A stretch of 64,000 bases of DNA from an uncultured Pelagibacteraceae bacterium (GCA_902555585.1 CACDSY010000004.1:124001-188000); one strand, 5' to 3'; positions 45,093 to 55,189 are shown, counted from the stretch's first letter. The notes: a model not told the origin generated them from the letters alone. Numbers and translations: made by a program.

Positions 45093-46160
45093 TTAATTAA
45101 TATTATCTAAGATTTTATTAGCACATTCTTTTGTATTGCTATCACCATCTAGATCTTTAGTTCTATTTTGTTTTTCTAGCAAAGTTTTTTCGATTGAACT
45201 TACTATTCGTTTGGCAGCTTCTTTTTCGCCTAAATAATCTAACATCATCGCGCCAGACCAAATTTGACCTATTGGATTTGCAATACCTTTTCCAGCAATA
45301 TCAGGTGCTGATCCATGAACAGGCTCGAATAAAGAAGGATGTTTATTTGTTGGGTTAATATTTCCAGATGGAGCTATACCAATTGTTCCCGTACATGCTG
45401 GACCCAAATCAGATAAAATATCTCCAAATAAATTTGATGCTACTACAACATCAAACCACTCTGGTGTTAAAACAAATCTTGCAGCTAAAATATCGATATG
45501 AAACTGATCTGTTTTTATCTCAGGAAAATCTTTTTTATTTTCATAAAATCTTTGGTCCCAGTATGGCATTGTTATAGAAATACCATTTGATTTTGTGGCA
45601 TTAGTTAATTTTTTTCTATCTCTTGTTTTTGCTAATTCAAATGCAAATTTTTGAACTCTATCTATTCCATGTTTAGACATTATAGTTTCTTGTATAACAA
45701 TTTCTCTTTCAGTATTTTGATACATTTTTCCACCTACCGAAGAATATTCGCCCTCAGTATTTTCACGTACTATCATCATATCTATGTCGCCAGGTTTTTT
45801 ATTTGCTAAGGGTGCATTTACACCTTCAAATAATTTTACTGGCCTTAAATTGATAAATTGATCAAATTCTCTTCTAAACTGGAGTAGGGAACCCCATAAA
45901 GTTATATGATCTGGGTATTTATCTGGCATACCTACTGCACCAAAAAATATCGCATCATGATTACCAATTTGTTGTTTCCAATCATCAGGTAGCATTTTTC
46001 CATGCTTTTCATAATAATCGCACGATGAGAAATCAAATTCATCGATCTTTAATTTAAATTGATGCTGATTTGCTACTTCTTTAAGTATTTTTAAAGCTTC
46101 TGGAACAACTTCTTTTCCAATTCCATCTCCTGCAATGGATGCAATCTTATACTCTTTCAT
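45093..46160 (-). CDS. ttuC: Tartrate/D-malate dehydrogenase-type beta-decarboxylating dehydrogenase
   Basis: The 355-aa protein belongs to the isopropylmalate/isocitrate dehydrogenase family. It has IASIAGDGIGKEVVPEALKI, RENTEGEYSSVGG, ATKSNGISITMPYWDQRFYE, VVASNLFGDILSDLGP, and EPVHGSAPDIAGKG. The MPYWDQR block is typical of tartrate/D-malate dehydrogenases rather than LeuB. It probably oxidises D-malate or L-tartrate with NAD+. It lies three bases downstream of guaC on the same strand. Confidence 0.9.
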   Translation of the reverse strand: MKEYKIASIAGDGIGKEVVPEALKILKEVANQHQFKLKIDEFDFSSCDYYEKHGKMLPDDWKQQIGNHDAIFFGAVGMPDKYPDHITLWGSLLQFRREFDQFINLRPVKLFEGVNAPLANKKPGDIDMMIVRENTEGEYSSVGGKMYQNTEREIVIQETIMSKHGIDRVQKFAFELAKTRDRKKLTNATKSNGISITMPYWDQRFYENKKDFPEIKTDQFHIDILAARFVLTPEWFDVVVASNLFGDILSDLGPACTGTIGIAPSGNINPTNKHPSLFEPVHGSAPDIAGKGIANPIGQIWSGAMMLDYLGEKEAAKRIVSSIEKTLLEKQNRTKDLDGDSNTKECANKILDNIN

Positions 46161-46162
46161 TT

Positions 46163-47221
46163 TTATTTTATGAAAGTATCGTTAAATTGTTTTGCAACTC
46201 TTACAAAAGTAGTACATTTACTTAATTGTTTTAATGAAGGAGCACCTACATAAGTGCAACTGCTTCTAACACCACCTAGAATATCTTGAATTGTATCTTT
46301 TATTTTGCCTCTATATTTAACTCTTACAGTTCTTCCTTCACTGCTTCTGTAATTTGATAATCCTCCATAATGCTTTTTATTTGCTGTTTCAGAACTTGAG
46401 CCGTAGAATTCAATATATTTTGAGCCGTTTGATTTAACTATTTTCCCTTTGCCTTCGTCGTGACCTGCAAACATTCCACCTAACATTACAAAATCTGCAC
46501 CACCTCCAAAACCTTTTGCAACATCTCCAGGACATGTACATCCGCCATCTGCAATTATATGAGCTCCTAAACCATGGGCTGCATCAGCACATTCAATTAC
46601 AGCACTTAATTGAGGGTAGCCAACTCCTGTTTGAATTCTTGTTGTACAAACACTTCCTGGACCAATCCCAACTTTTACAATATCTGCACCAGATAAAATA
46701 AGTTCTTGCGTCATGTCTGCAGTAACTACATTTCCAGCTATAATAGTTTTGGTAGGATATTTATCTCTTACAGATTTAAGAAATTTACTAAAGTATTCAG
46801 AATAACCATTGGCAACATCAATACAAATGAACTTTATAAATCCAAATTCTCTTAAAACTTTGTTTAAATTTTCAAAATCTTCTTTTTTAGTACCAATGCT
46901 AATAGCTATATTTTTATAAATAGATTTAATTTTTTTAAATTGCTTTATTTTTTTTACATCATGTTGTTTAGTTAAACATGTAATCATGCCATATTCAGAT
47001 AATTTCTCAGCTACTCCAAGCTCTCCGACCCCGTCCATATTTGCAGCCATTATTGGAATACCTGACCACTCATTTTTACTATATTTAAATCTGTATGTTC
47101 TTAAAAGATTTACATCTTTACGACTTTGTAGCGTACTTCTTTTAGGTCTAAAAAGGACGTCTGAATAATCTAGTTTTAATTCTTCTTCAATTCTCACAAA
47201 TCCGAATTTATACAGGTGCAC
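46163..47221 (-). CDS. guaC: GMP reductase
   Basis: GuaC converts GMP to IMP with NADPH. The 352-aa IMPDH-family protein has [20 protein letters not shown] near the start, [19 protein letters not shown], the catalytic loop [16 protein letters not shown] with the active-site cysteine, and [24 protein letters not shown] at 47197 would begin [10 protein letters not shown], the more usual N-terminus, so the first eight residues may not be translated. No CBS domains are present, as expected for GuaC rather than IMPDH. Confidence 0.92.
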   Translation of the reverse strand: MHLYKFGFVRIEEELKLDYSDVLFRPKRSTLQSRKDVNLLRTYRFKYSKNEWSGIPIMAANMDGVGELGVAEKLSEYGMITCLTKQHDVKKIKQFKKIKSIYKNIAISIGTKKEDFENLNKVLREFGFIKFICIDVANGYSEYFSKFLKSVRDKYPTKTIIAGNVVTADMTQELILSGADIVKVGIGPGSVCTTRIQTGVGYPQLSAVIECADAAHGLGAHIIADGGCTCPGDVAKGFGGGADFVMLGGMFAGHDEGKGKIVKSNGSKYIEFYGSSSETANKKHYGGLSNYRSSEGRTVRVKYRGKIKDTIQDILGGVRSSCTYVGAPSLKQLSKCTTFVRVAKQFNDTFIK

Positions 47222-47302
47222 AAAGTAAATTCAAATTAAATATTATTAATATTGATACTAAGCTTTCATTAGTTATACTTTGAAAAATTCATATTATTAA
47301 GC

Positions 47303-48181
47303 ATGTTTAATGGTTTTAAGTCAAAGTACGTAAAGGTAAAAAAGGGCAAGGTTTTTTGTAGAGTTGGTGGTAAAGGTCCACCATTACTTTTACTACACGG
47401 ATATCCACAAACACATTTAATGTGGCACAAAACAGCCCCTGAGTTATCTAAAAGATTTACAGTGGTTGCTGCAGATTTAAGAGGATATGGAAATAGTCTT
47501 GCTCCAGCATCAGATAGCAAACATTACAACTACTCAAAAAGAGAAATGGCAAGTGACATGAAACAGATGATGATAAAATTAGGGTTTAACAAATTTTTTG
47601 TTGCGGGACATGATAGAGGTGGAAGAGTTGCTCACAGGTTAGCAAGAGACCATAGAAAAAATATAATAGCTCTTAGTGTTTTAGATATTTGTCCAACATT
47701 AGATATGTACGAACTAACGACGAGAGATTTCGCAAAAGCTTACTTTCATTGGTTTTTTTTAATTCAACCAAAATGGTTACCTGAGAAAATGATAATGAGC
47801 GATCCACGTAAATGGATGAAAAGTTGTTTAGATAAATGGTCAGGTAATCACAAATTTGGAAAAGTTGAAGAAAATTATTTAAAATGTTTCAAGCAACCAA
47901 AAAGAATTCATGGATCTTGTGAAGATTATAGAGCTTCTGCGACTATTGATTTAGATCATGACAAAAAAGATAGAAAGAAAAAACTAAATATTCCAGTCCA
48001 AGTGTTATGGGGAAGTAAGGGAGTAATTGGAAAGCAGTTCAAACCATTAAAAATTTGGCAAAGATATACTGAAAAAAAAGTTATAGGTTATCCTATAAAC
48101 TCAGGTCACTTCATTCCAGAGCAAAATCCAAAGGCTACTATTAAACATTTAACTGATTTTTTTTTGAAGAAAATTAAGTAA
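47303..48181 (+). CDS. Fluoroacetate dehalogenase-like alpha/beta hydrolase
   Basis: The 292-aa protein matches the fluoroacetate dehalogenase (FAcD) pattern: LLHGYPQTHLMW, AADLRGYGNS, and AGHDRGGRVAHRLARDH. The nucleophile is Asp104, with Arg105 and Arg108 as substrate-carboxylate binders. Asp128 and His269 complete the triad, and His149-Trp150 plus Tyr209 form the halide pocket. Spacing of these residues is nearly the same as I recall for Rhodopseudomonas FAcD. It would hydrolyse haloacetates such as chloro- or fluoroacetate. It is divergent from guaC and is probably a single-gene unit. Confidence 0.85.
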   Translation: MFNGFKSKYVKVKKGKVFCRVGGKGPPLLLLHGYPQTHLMWHKTAPELSKRFTVVAADLRGYGNSLAPASDSKHYNYSKREMASDMKQMMIKLGFNKFFVAGHDRGGRVAHRLARDHRKNIIALSVLDICPTLDMYELTTRDFAKAYFHWFFLIQPKWLPEKMIMSDPRKWMKSCLDKWSGNHKFGKVEENYLKCFKQPKRIHGSCEDYRASATIDLDHDKKDRKKKLNIPVQVLWGSKGVIGKQFKPLKIWQRYTEKKVIGYPINSGHFIPEQNPKATIKHLTDFFLKKIK

Positions 48182-48256
48182 TTAGCCTTACTTGATGTGA
48201 TCAATAATCGCGCATATCATTCTTGATAATATTAAATTCACCTTTAAATATTACTA

Positions 48257-49669
48257 ATGTCTTCTTTACTTAAAAATTCAGAATTAACTTCAGAAAAAGC
48301 AGATAGCATTGTTTCTGAAACTCTAAATAATTGTGATGATGGTGAGCTTTATATAGAGGATACAAAATCTGAGACAATTGTATTAGATGATAACAAAATT
48401 AAAAGTTCAAATTATACATCTGACTTAGGTTATGGTTTTAGAGCTGTAACAGGTGATACAGTCGCTTATTCTCATTCAAACGAAATTTCAGAAAAATCAT
48501 TAAAAAATTCTAGCGAAAATCTTAAGTCAACTTTAAAAAATAATAGCGGAACATATAATTCAGAAATTAAAAAAACTAATCAGAAGCTTTATAAAGACGT
48601 TGATCCAATTGAGAGCAAGTCAATGAAATCAAAAATAGAATTGCTGAACAATATGAATGAGTATGCCAGATCAAAAGATAGTTCAGTTAAACAAGTAACA
48701 GCAAGCCTTCTAGCAGAAAAGAAAAATGTTGAGATCATTAGATCTGGAGGAGAATTATTATCAGATAACAGACCTTTAGTTAGAATAAATATGTCAGTAA
48801 TGGTTGAAAAGAATGGTAGAAAAGAAACTGGTGTTTTTGGTATTGGTGGAAGACAAGATTATGATGAATATCTTAAAAATGATAATTGGAAAAAAGTTTG
48901 TGATGAAGCTTTTAGAATTGCAAGTACAAATATAGAAAGCAAACCTTCTCTTGCAGGAGAAATGAAAGTTGTTCTAGGACCTGGTTGGCCTGCAATTTTA
49001 ATTCATGAAGCTGTAGGTCATGGACTAGAAGGTGATTTTAATAGAAAAAAAACTTCAGCTTTTCATGATTTAGTTGGTAAAAAAGTTGCGAGCGATGGAG
49101 TTACAATAATCGACGACGGAACATTAGATAATAGAAGAGGTAGTTTAAATATTGATGATGAAGGAACGCCAACAGAAAGAACAGTTTTAATTGAAAATGG
49201 TATCTTAAAAAATTTCATGCAAGATAGACTAAATGCAAGACTTATGAATACAAAATCAACAGGAAATGGAAGAAGAGAGAGCTATAAACACGTCGTGATG
49301 CCTAGAATGAGAAATACGATAATGTTAGGTGGATCAAACACCCAAGAAGAAATGATTAAGTCAGTAGATAAAGGTATTTTTGCTGTAAGTTTTGGTGGTG
49401 GTCAAGTTGACATTACCTCTGGAAAATTCGTTTTTAACTGTACAGAAGCTTATGAGATTATAAATGGAAAAATTGGATCACCAATTAAAGGAGCTACTTT
49501 AATTGGTGATGGACCATCTTCATTAAAAGAAATTTTAATGGTTGGTAATGATATGATGTTAGATCCTGGCATTGGAACATGCGGTAAAGCTGGACAGGGT
49601 GTACCAGTGGGTGTTGGACAACCATCTTTACTTATCAATAATATGACTGTTGGTGGAACTCAACTCTAA
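48257..49669 (+). CDS. tldD: TldD metalloprotease
   Basis: The 470-aa protein carries the TldD zinc motif HEAVGHGLEGD (with E and H in the HEXXXH pattern), plus TERTVLIENGILKNFMQDRL and GTCGKAGQGVPVGVGQPSLL. TldD pairs with TldE/PmbA to cut unfolded peptides, including antibiotic precursors and CcdA in E. coli. The partner gene follows at once, separated by four bases from the proposed start. No toxin or RiPP precursor is seen beside it. Confidence 0.96.
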   Translation: MSSLLKNSELTSEKADSIVSETLNNCDDGELYIEDTKSETIVLDDNKIKSSNYTSDLGYGFRAVTGDTVAYSHSNEISEKSLKNSSENLKSTLKNNSGTYNSEIKKTNQKLYKDVDPIESKSMKSKIELLNNMNEYARSKDSSVKQVTASLLAEKKNVEIIRSGGELLSDNRPLVRINMSVMVEKNGRKETGVFGIGGRQDYDEYLKNDNWKKVCDEAFRIASTNIESKPSLAGEMKVVLGPGWPAILIHEAVGHGLEGDFNRKKTSAFHDLVGKKVASDGVTIIDDGTLDNRRGSLNIDDEGTPTERTVLIENGILKNFMQDRLNARLMNTKSTGNGRRESYKHVVMPRMRNTIMLGGSNTQEEMIKSVDKGIFAVSFGGGQVDITSGKFVFNCTEAYEIINGKIGSPIKGATLIGDGPSSLKEILMVGNDMMLDPGIGTCGKAGQGVPVGVGQPSLLINNMTVGGTQL

Positions 49670-49673
49670 TAAA

Positions 49674-50993
49674 ATGATTAAAGATCAAGAGTATCTAAAA
49701 AAAATTGCAGATATATGCCTTAGTAAATCAAAAAAATTAGGTTCATCTGATGCAAATATTTTAGTGCAAAGTTCTGTTTCTGAAAATGTAAATGTAAGGA
49801 ATAAAAAACTTGATGGATCTGAAAGGTCTGAAAATCTTGGAGTAGTTCTTACAACTTATTTAGGTAAAAAAAAGTCCTCAATAGCCTCATCAAATCTTAA
49901 AGAAAAAAATTTAGATGAGCTAGTAAATAGATGCATTGAAACAATGAAGATTACACCTGAGGATGAATATAATTCATTACCAGATAAAGACCTCCATTTT
50001 AAAGGATTAAAAGACTTAGACTTGTATGATGAAACTCATTTAAGCAATGAAGACAAGATTAATTATATAAAAGAGGCAGAAGAGGAAGCTTTTTCAAATG
50101 ATAAAATAATTAATACTAATGGATCTGGATTTGGTGAAAATAAATCAAATTTTTTATTAGCTAATTCAAATGGATTTGCTGATGGATATAAAACCTCACA
50201 ATTTACTGCATATTGTGAAGTTGTTTCAAAAAGCAATGGAAGTATGGAGAGAGATTATGAATATACTAGTAAAAGATTTTACAGTGACATTTTGAAACCA
50301 AAACAACTTGGATCTATTGCAGCAGAGCATGCAGTAAAGAAATTAAATCCAAAAAAAATTAAAAGCGAAAAAATTAGCCTTATATTCGACAAAAGAATAT
50401 CAAAAAACTTTCTTTCAATCTTTGCTAGTGCCATTTCATCAAGCGCTATTGCAAAAGGGACTACATTTTTAAAGGACAAATTAAACCAAAAAATTTTCAA
50501 TTCTGAAATAAATATACTTGATCATGGTGATATCAAAAAAGCTAATGGATCACGTTATTTTGATAGTGAAGGAATAGGTATAATTAATTTAGATTTAATT
50601 AAAAACGGAATACTTCAAGATTATTTGATTGACACTTACAATGGAAAAAAAATTAACAGAAAGTCTAATGGAAGAGCAAGTGGTACAACAAATCTGTATT
50701 TTGAAAATGGATCTAAAACTTTTAATGAGTTGATAAAATCAGAAAATAAACTTCTTTACATAAAAGAAACTATCGGACACGGTACAAATATTATTAACGG
50801 CGATTATTCTGTAGGTGCATCTGGCATGATGATTGAGAATGGAGAGTTTTCATATCCAGTAAGTGAAATTACAATTGCTGGAAACTTAAATAATATTTTT
50901 AAAAATATAACTTTAGCCGACGATTTGGAATTTAATTATGCAACGAATTCACCGACAATGATGGTTGAAGGTATGGTTGTAGGTGGAAAATAA
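49674..50993 (+). CDS. pmbA: TldE/PmbA protein
   Basis: I place the start at ATG 49674, since an upstream TTG at 49650 lies inside tldD. The 439-aa product shows VRNKKLDGSERSENLGVVLT, SNGFADGYKTSQFTAYCEVV, SGTTNLYFENGSKTFNELI, GHGTNIINGDYSVGASG and SPTMMVEGMVVGG. TldE lacks the zinc motif and forms a heterodimeric protease with TldD. The pair is in its usual order. Confidence 0.95.
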   Translation: MIKDQEYLKKIADICLSKSKKLGSSDANILVQSSVSENVNVRNKKLDGSERSENLGVVLTTYLGKKKSSIASSNLKEKNLDELVNRCIETMKITPEDEYNSLPDKDLHFKGLKDLDLYDETHLSNEDKINYIKEAEEEAFSNDKIINTNGSGFGENKSNFLLANSNGFADGYKTSQFTAYCEVVSKSNGSMERDYEYTSKRFYSDILKPKQLGSIAAEHAVKKLNPKKIKSEKISLIFDKRISKNFLSIFASAISSSAIAKGTTFLKDKLNQKIFNSEINILDHGDIKKANGSRYFDSEGIGIINLDLIKNGILQDYLIDTYNGKKINRKSNGRASGTTNLYFENGSKTFNELIKSENKLLYIKETIGHGTNIINGDYSVGASGMMIENGEFSYPVSEITIAGNLNNIFKNITLADDLEFNYATNSPTMMVEGMVVGGK

Positions 50994-51000
50994 TTTCTAA

Positions 51001-51549
51001 ATGAAAAAAATAATAACCATTTTTTTTGCATTTTTTTTTATTACTAACTCATCAAACTCTAATGAACACGAAATAAGATTAAATAACTTATTTGAAAAAT
51101 TAAAAATTCAAAACCACTCAATTGCAATTGATACAGAGATGAAAATTTGGGATATTTGGACAAAACACCCCACTAATCAAAATTTAACTTCTTTGCTATC
51201 AAGAGGAACGAAATTTATGAATCAAGAGCAATATTCAGTTGCTGTAGATATATTCACAACAGTAATTAAAAAAGATCCTAGTTGGGCAGAAGCGTGGAAT
51301 AAAAGAGCAACTGTCTTTTATTTAATGGGCAAATATCAAGATTCTCAAAATGATATAGACAAGGTATTAAAACTAGAGAAAAGACATTTTGGAGCATTAT
51401 CAGGACAGGGTCTCGTTCAAATTAAGTTAAAAAATTACGAAAAGGCTTTGAAGAGTTATGAAAAAGTAAAAGAGATTTATCCGTCCATGAGGTCACCACA
51501 AATAATGATACCACAGATTAAAGAGTTGATTAAAAATCAATCTGTGTAA
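51001..51549 (+). CDS. Secreted TPR-containing protein
   Basis: The 182-aa protein has a signal peptide (MKKIITIFFAFFFITNSSNS) and two or three TPR-like helical repeats: FMNQEQYSVAVDIFTTVIKK, DPSWAEAWNKRATVFYLMGK and YEKALKSYEKVKEIYPSM. It is likely periplasmic and involved in protein contacts. It begins seven bases after pmbA and ends at the base before the phosphatase gene. Confidence 0.85.
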   Translation: MKKIITIFFAFFFITNSSNSNEHEIRLNNLFEKLKIQNHSIAIDTEMKIWDIWTKHPTNQNLTSLLSRGTKFMNQEQYSVAVDIFTTVIKKDPSWAEAWNKRATVFYLMGKYQDSQNDIDKVLKLEKRHFGALSGQGLVQIKLKNYEKALKSYEKVKEIYPSMRSPQIMIPQIKELIKNQSV

Positions 51550-52098
51550 ATGAAAAAACTGCTAATAATATTTTTTATCAATATTTTTGCAGTTAATTCT
51601 GCTTATTCTGTAGATGAAGTCCTTACTTCTTTAAAAGAGGGAGGAAAAATAATTTTTATTAGACATGCGCTTGCACCAGGGAATGGAGATCCAGAAAATT
51701 TTGACTTAAATGACTGTTCTACCCAAAGAAATTTAAGTCAAAGAGGAATTGAACAGTCAAAATTTATTGGAAGTATATTTATTAAAAACCAGATTAAAAT
51801 TGAAAGTGTCTATTCAAGTGAATGGTGCAGATGTATAGATACAGCTAAATTTGCTTTTAAAAATTATCAAACATATAGCGCACTAAATTCTTTTTATGAT
51901 ATTAGATTTGAAGCAAATGAAGAGAGGCAAATAACTCAATTAAAAGAGTTTATTAATCAATGGAATGGTAAAGAAAATATAATTTTTGTTACTCATTTTG
52001 TTGTTATATCTTCAATGCTAAATATAGGGACTTCTTCAGGAGAAATAGTAATAACCGATAAGAATTTAAATATTATTGGATCAATTGATACTTTGTAA
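51550..52098 (+). CDS. Exported histidine phosphatase (SixA/PGAM-like)
   Basis: The 182-aa protein has an N-terminal signal (MKKLLIIFFINIFAVNSAYS) and the histidine phosphatase motif IIFIRHALAPGNGD (RHA instead of RHG). A second catalytic His lies in IIFVTHFVVISS, and a WCRC motif lies in YSSEWCRCIDTA. The family has both phosphoprotein and small-molecule phosphatases. A periplasmic location is inferred from the signal. It starts at the base after the TPR gene's stop codon. Confidence 0.85.
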   Translation: MKKLLIIFFINIFAVNSAYSVDEVLTSLKEGGKIIFIRHALAPGNGDPENFDLNDCSTQRNLSQRGIEQSKFIGSIFIKNQIKIESVYSSEWCRCIDTAKFAFKNYQTYSALNSFYDIRFEANEERQITQLKEFINQWNGKENIIFVTHFVVISSMLNIGTSSGEIVITDKNLNIIGSIDTL

Positions 52099-52116
52099 TA
52101 TATTAACTTAAGATTT

Positions 52117-52308
52117 ATGAAAACAATATTTATTATAGGATCAAAAAAGCATACTTTAAAATACACTAGAAAAATGCCTGAAGGCGAAGTAAAAAAAATG
52201 AAATCTTTTGTAACTAATAAAGGTCAAAAGTTAGAAAAAACATCCAAGTTTAAAATTCTAAATATTTCAGACGAAAAAACAGCAAGAGTGTTTAAGATCA
52301 GTTTATAA
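52117..52308 (+). CDS. Small basic protein of unknown function
   Basis: The 63-aa product is basic and not recognised. It begins MKTIFIIGSKKHTLKYTRKM and has no obvious motif. There is no clear ribosome-binding site. It fills the only gap between the phosphatase and the aminotransferase genes and follows local codon use. Coding status is moderately supported. Confidence 0.45.
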   Translation: MKTIFIIGSKKHTLKYTRKMPEGEVKKMKSFVTNKGQKLEKTSKFKILNISDEKTARVFKISL

Positions 52309-52333
52309 TATTTAATCCAGAAATAGAGACTAA

Positions 52334-53485
52334 ATGAAGAAATCTAAAAGAAGCAATGTTGACCCATTTATTGTAATGGATGTAATGGAGTCTGCTAGGA
52401 AAGCAGAAGCTAATGGCAAGCATGTAATTCATATGGAAGTAGGTCAACCAGGAACACCAGCACCAAAGCGTGCCAAACAATTTATTTCAGATGAAATTTC
52501 TAATAATGATCTTGGCTATACAGTTACTTTAGGTTTGCCAGAATTACGAAATAGAATTTCTAAGTTGTATGGAGATTGGTACAATATTGATTTAAACCCA
52601 GACAGAATAATTATAACAACAGGATCTTCAGGAGCATTTATACTTTCTTTTGCAGCATTATTTGATGTTGGTGATAGAGTAGGCATTGCCGCTCCAGGCT
52701 ATCCTAGCTATAGACAAATTTTAAAGTCTCAAGATTTAATTCCAATTGATATTTTTACAGAGTTACAAAATAAATTTCAGCCTATACCGAAAGATATTAA
52801 AGAAAATAATTTAAACGGTTTATTAGTTGCTTCTCCTGCAAATCCCACTGGTTCAATGCTTGATAAAAAAAAACTAGAAGAACTTATTAATACTGCGCAT
52901 AAAAATAAAGTGAGTTTTATTAGCGATGAGATTTATCATGGAATTCAATATGAAAATAATCCTACATCTGCATTAGAAATTTCAAATGAATGTTATGTTA
53001 TAAATTCATTTTCTAAATATTTTTCTATGACAGGTTGGAGAGTAGGCTGGATGATTGTTCCTGAAGATCATGTGAGACAAGTAGAAAGATTATCTCAAAA
53101 TCTTTTTATTTGCCCTCCACATGTTAGTCAATTAACTGCTCTATCAGCAATGGATGCAAAAGAGGAATTAAATACAAATGTAGAGGTTTATAAAAAAAAT
53201 AGATCAATTTTGTTAGAAGAGTTACCTAAGGCTGGTTTAAATAAATTTTCTCCCCCAGATGGTGCTTTTTATATCTACATTGATATTTCAGAGTATTCGA
53301 AAGATAGCCTTAACTTTTGTAAAGAAGTACTTGATAAAGCAGGAGTAGCGATAACTCCTGGACTTGATTTCGATCAAAAAAGAGGAAATTCTACAATAAG
53401 GTTTTCATACGCTAGAAGCACTGAGGATATAATTGAAGGAGCAAATAGAATAAAAAAATTTATGAAAGAAGAGTATTTAAAATAA
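52334..53485 (+). CDS. Class I/II aminotransferase
   Basis: The 383-aa fold-type I aminotransferase has the PLP lysine in NSFSKYFSMTGWRVGWMIVP, and LLVASPANPTGSMLDKKKL and SFISDEIYHGIQYENNPT. This resembles the AspC/AlaA-like branch that transfers amino groups of aspartate, alanine or aromatic amino acids. A precise substrate cannot be read. It is followed by an NAD(P)-binding protein gene after two bases. Confidence 0.92.
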   Translation: MKKSKRSNVDPFIVMDVMESARKAEANGKHVIHMEVGQPGTPAPKRAKQFISDEISNNDLGYTVTLGLPELRNRISKLYGDWYNIDLNPDRIIITTGSSGAFILSFAALFDVGDRVGIAAPGYPSYRQILKSQDLIPIDIFTELQNKFQPIPKDIKENNLNGLLVASPANPTGSMLDKKKLEELINTAHKNKVSFISDEIYHGIQYENNPTSALEISNECYVINSFSKYFSMTGWRVGWMIVPEDHVRQVERLSQNLFICPPHVSQLTALSAMDAKEELNTNVEVYKKNRSILLEELPKAGLNKFSPPDGAFYIYIDISEYSKDSLNFCKEVLDKAGVAITPGLDFDQKRGNSTIRFSYARSTEDIIEGANRIKKFMKEEYLK

Positions 53486-53487
53486 TA

Positions 53488-54144
53488 ATGAAAACCGCTG
53501 TTTTATTTGGCTCATCTGGGTTAATTGGATCTAATTTACTAGATAATTTAATCAACAATAATACTTACAACAAAATAAAAATATTTGTTAGAAAATTACC
53601 CTCTATCGATAATTCAAAAGTTGAAGTGATCAATACAGATTTTTTAGATTTAGACACTTTAAAAGAAAAATTAACAGGTGATGATTGTTTTTTTTGTATT
53701 GGTACAACTCACAAAGATACACCCGACAAAAACGAATATAGAAGAATAGAATATGACTTGCCTGTACAATTAGCAAAAATTGCAAAATTTAATTCAATTA
53801 GTAATTTTATTTATGTCTCCTCAATTGGAGCAAACCCAAATGCCTCAAGTACATATTTAAAAAATAAAGGTCAAGTAGAAGAGGAGCTAAAAAAGATTGG
53901 GTTTTCTAACCTAAGCATTATTCAACCCTCATTTTTAGTTGGAAACAGAAAAGACTTTAGAATTGTTGAGGTTTTAGGAATTCCAGTGATGAAATTTCTA
54001 TCCTTATTCTTTTTTGGTGGATTTAAAAAATATACTCCAATAAAAGTTGAGATAGTTGTGAATGCAATGATCAAACTTGCCTCAGGAAATAATAGTGAGC
54101 AAACTTATTTGTCTGATAGGTTGCAAGAGTTAGGATCTAACTAA
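53488..54144 (+). CDS. NAD(P)-binding protein, atypical SDR (HTATIP2-like)
   Basis: The 218-aa protein starts with the dinucleotide-binding loop AVLFGSSGLIGSNLLDNLI. It follows with FCIGTTHKDTPDKNEYRRIE, FIYVSSIGANPNASSTYLKN and LSIIQPSFLVGNRKDFR, typical of atypical SDR/HTATIP2-like oxidoreductases. Its reaction is unknown. The next gene starts at the next base. Confidence 0.88.
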   Translation: MKTAVLFGSSGLIGSNLLDNLINNNTYNKIKIFVRKLPSIDNSKVEVINTDFLDLDTLKEKLTGDDCFFCIGTTHKDTPDKNEYRRIEYDLPVQLAKIAKFNSISNFIYVSSIGANPNASSTYLKNKGQVEEELKKIGFSNLSIIQPSFLVGNRKDFRIVEVLGIPVMKFLSLFFFGGFKKYTPIKVEIVVNAMIKLASGNNSEQTYLSDRLQELGSN

Positions 54145-54717
54145 ATGAGAAAATCAATAATATCAATATCTTTTTTGATTTATATATTCTGTATTTTACC
54201 TTACTCTACTTCAATGGCTTATGAGGAATCTCAATATGATGTTGTATATAAATCTGAAATATACGAAGTGAGACATTATAAAGACCGGCTAGTTGTCGAA
54301 GTAGTAAGTAAAAATGATGACAGTAGTTTTAGAAAACTTTTTAAATATATCTCGGGTCAGAATAATAAATCCCAAGAAATTAAAATGACTGTGCCAGTAA
54401 CACAGGGTGAGAAGGATAATGGATACTATATGCAATTTTATCTTCCATCAAAATTTACAAAAGAGAATGCGCCTATACCCACAAATTCAGATGTTAAAAT
54501 CTCAACAATAGAAGAAGGTTTTTTTGCTGTAATAGAATATTCTGGAAGAGCCTCAGATAATAATTTCTTTAAACATAAGGAAATTCTCAATAAAAAACTC
54601 TTAGAGGATAAAGTAATAATTAAAGGACCACCAATACGAGCAACCTATAATGGGCCTTTTACGCTTCCTATTATGAGACGCAACGAAGCTATGTTTAAAG
54701 TTGAGTGGAGTAAATAG
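54145..54717 (+). CDS. SOUL-family heme-binding-like protein, exported
   Basis: The 190-aa protein has a signal peptide (MRKSIISISFLIYIFCILPY) and a SOUL domain: YDVVYKSEIYEVRHYKDRLV, FRKLFKYISGQNNKSQEIKM and TVPVTQGEKDNGYYMQFYLP. SOUL proteins bind heme or other tetrapyrroles. Export suggests a periplasmic heme role, which could relate to iron scarcity; that is inference. Confidence 0.9.
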   Translation: MRKSIISISFLIYIFCILPYSTSMAYEESQYDVVYKSEIYEVRHYKDRLVVEVVSKNDDSSFRKLFKYISGQNNKSQEIKMTVPVTQGEKDNGYYMQFYLPSKFTKENAPIPTNSDVKISTIEEGFFAVIEYSGRASDNNFFKHKEILNKKLLEDKVIIKGPPIRATYNGPFTLPIMRRNEAMFKVEWSK

Positions 54718-54787
54718 ATTACATTTTGCCATATATATTAATTTCTATCGGCTGATAGTTTAACTCCATTAATCAGAAAGGTATATT

Positions 54788-55189
54788 ATGAAAAAATTAT
54801 TTCTAATTCTATTTGTATTATTTGGTTTAAACAGCTCTGTTTTTGCTGATGGTCATGTAAAAAGAATTTTATCAACCAGTCAGACTGGTATGGGTAACGA
54901 TATTGTTTATCCATCAGGAAAGCCAAAGATCACAGCTTTTGAATTTACTGTGCCCGTAGGAGGCCCTGTAGTTCCGCATACTCACTCGTTCCCTGTTTTA
55001 ATAATGATACAACAAGGAGAAATTGAACTTACTCAAGGTGGCAAAAGCTATGTTTATAAAGCTGGAGATGCATTTATTGAAGATGTAGGTGTGGCTCATG
55101 AATCTAAAAACATTGGAGATGTTCCTGTTAAAGCAATTGTTGTTGCTATGGGAGTTGAAGGTCAAAAAATTATGACCCCTGTAAAATAG
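54788..55189 (+). CDS. Exported single-domain cupin
   Basis: The 133-aa protein has a signal peptide (MKKLFLILFVLFGLNSSVFA). The cupin barrel shows PHTHSFPVLIMIQQGEIEL as motif 1 and KAGDAFIEDVGVAHESKN as motif 2. The His residues should bind a metal. The substrate is unknown. The region before it (54718-54787) has a palindromic TATCGGCTGATAG element (about 54747-54759), which may be an operator. Confidence 0.85.
   Translation: MKKLFLILFVLFGLNSSVFADGHVKRILSTSQTGMGNDIVYPSGKPKITAFEFTVPVGGPVVPHTHSFPVLIMIQQGEIELTQGGKSYVYKAGDAFIEDVGVAHESKNIGDVPVKAIVVAMGVEGQKIMTPVK

Noticed and set aside
48192..48204. TTGAT-gtg-ATCAA palindrome upstream of tldD
   Set aside because: Short arms in very AT-rich DNA; no T-run and no known operator match, so likely chance.
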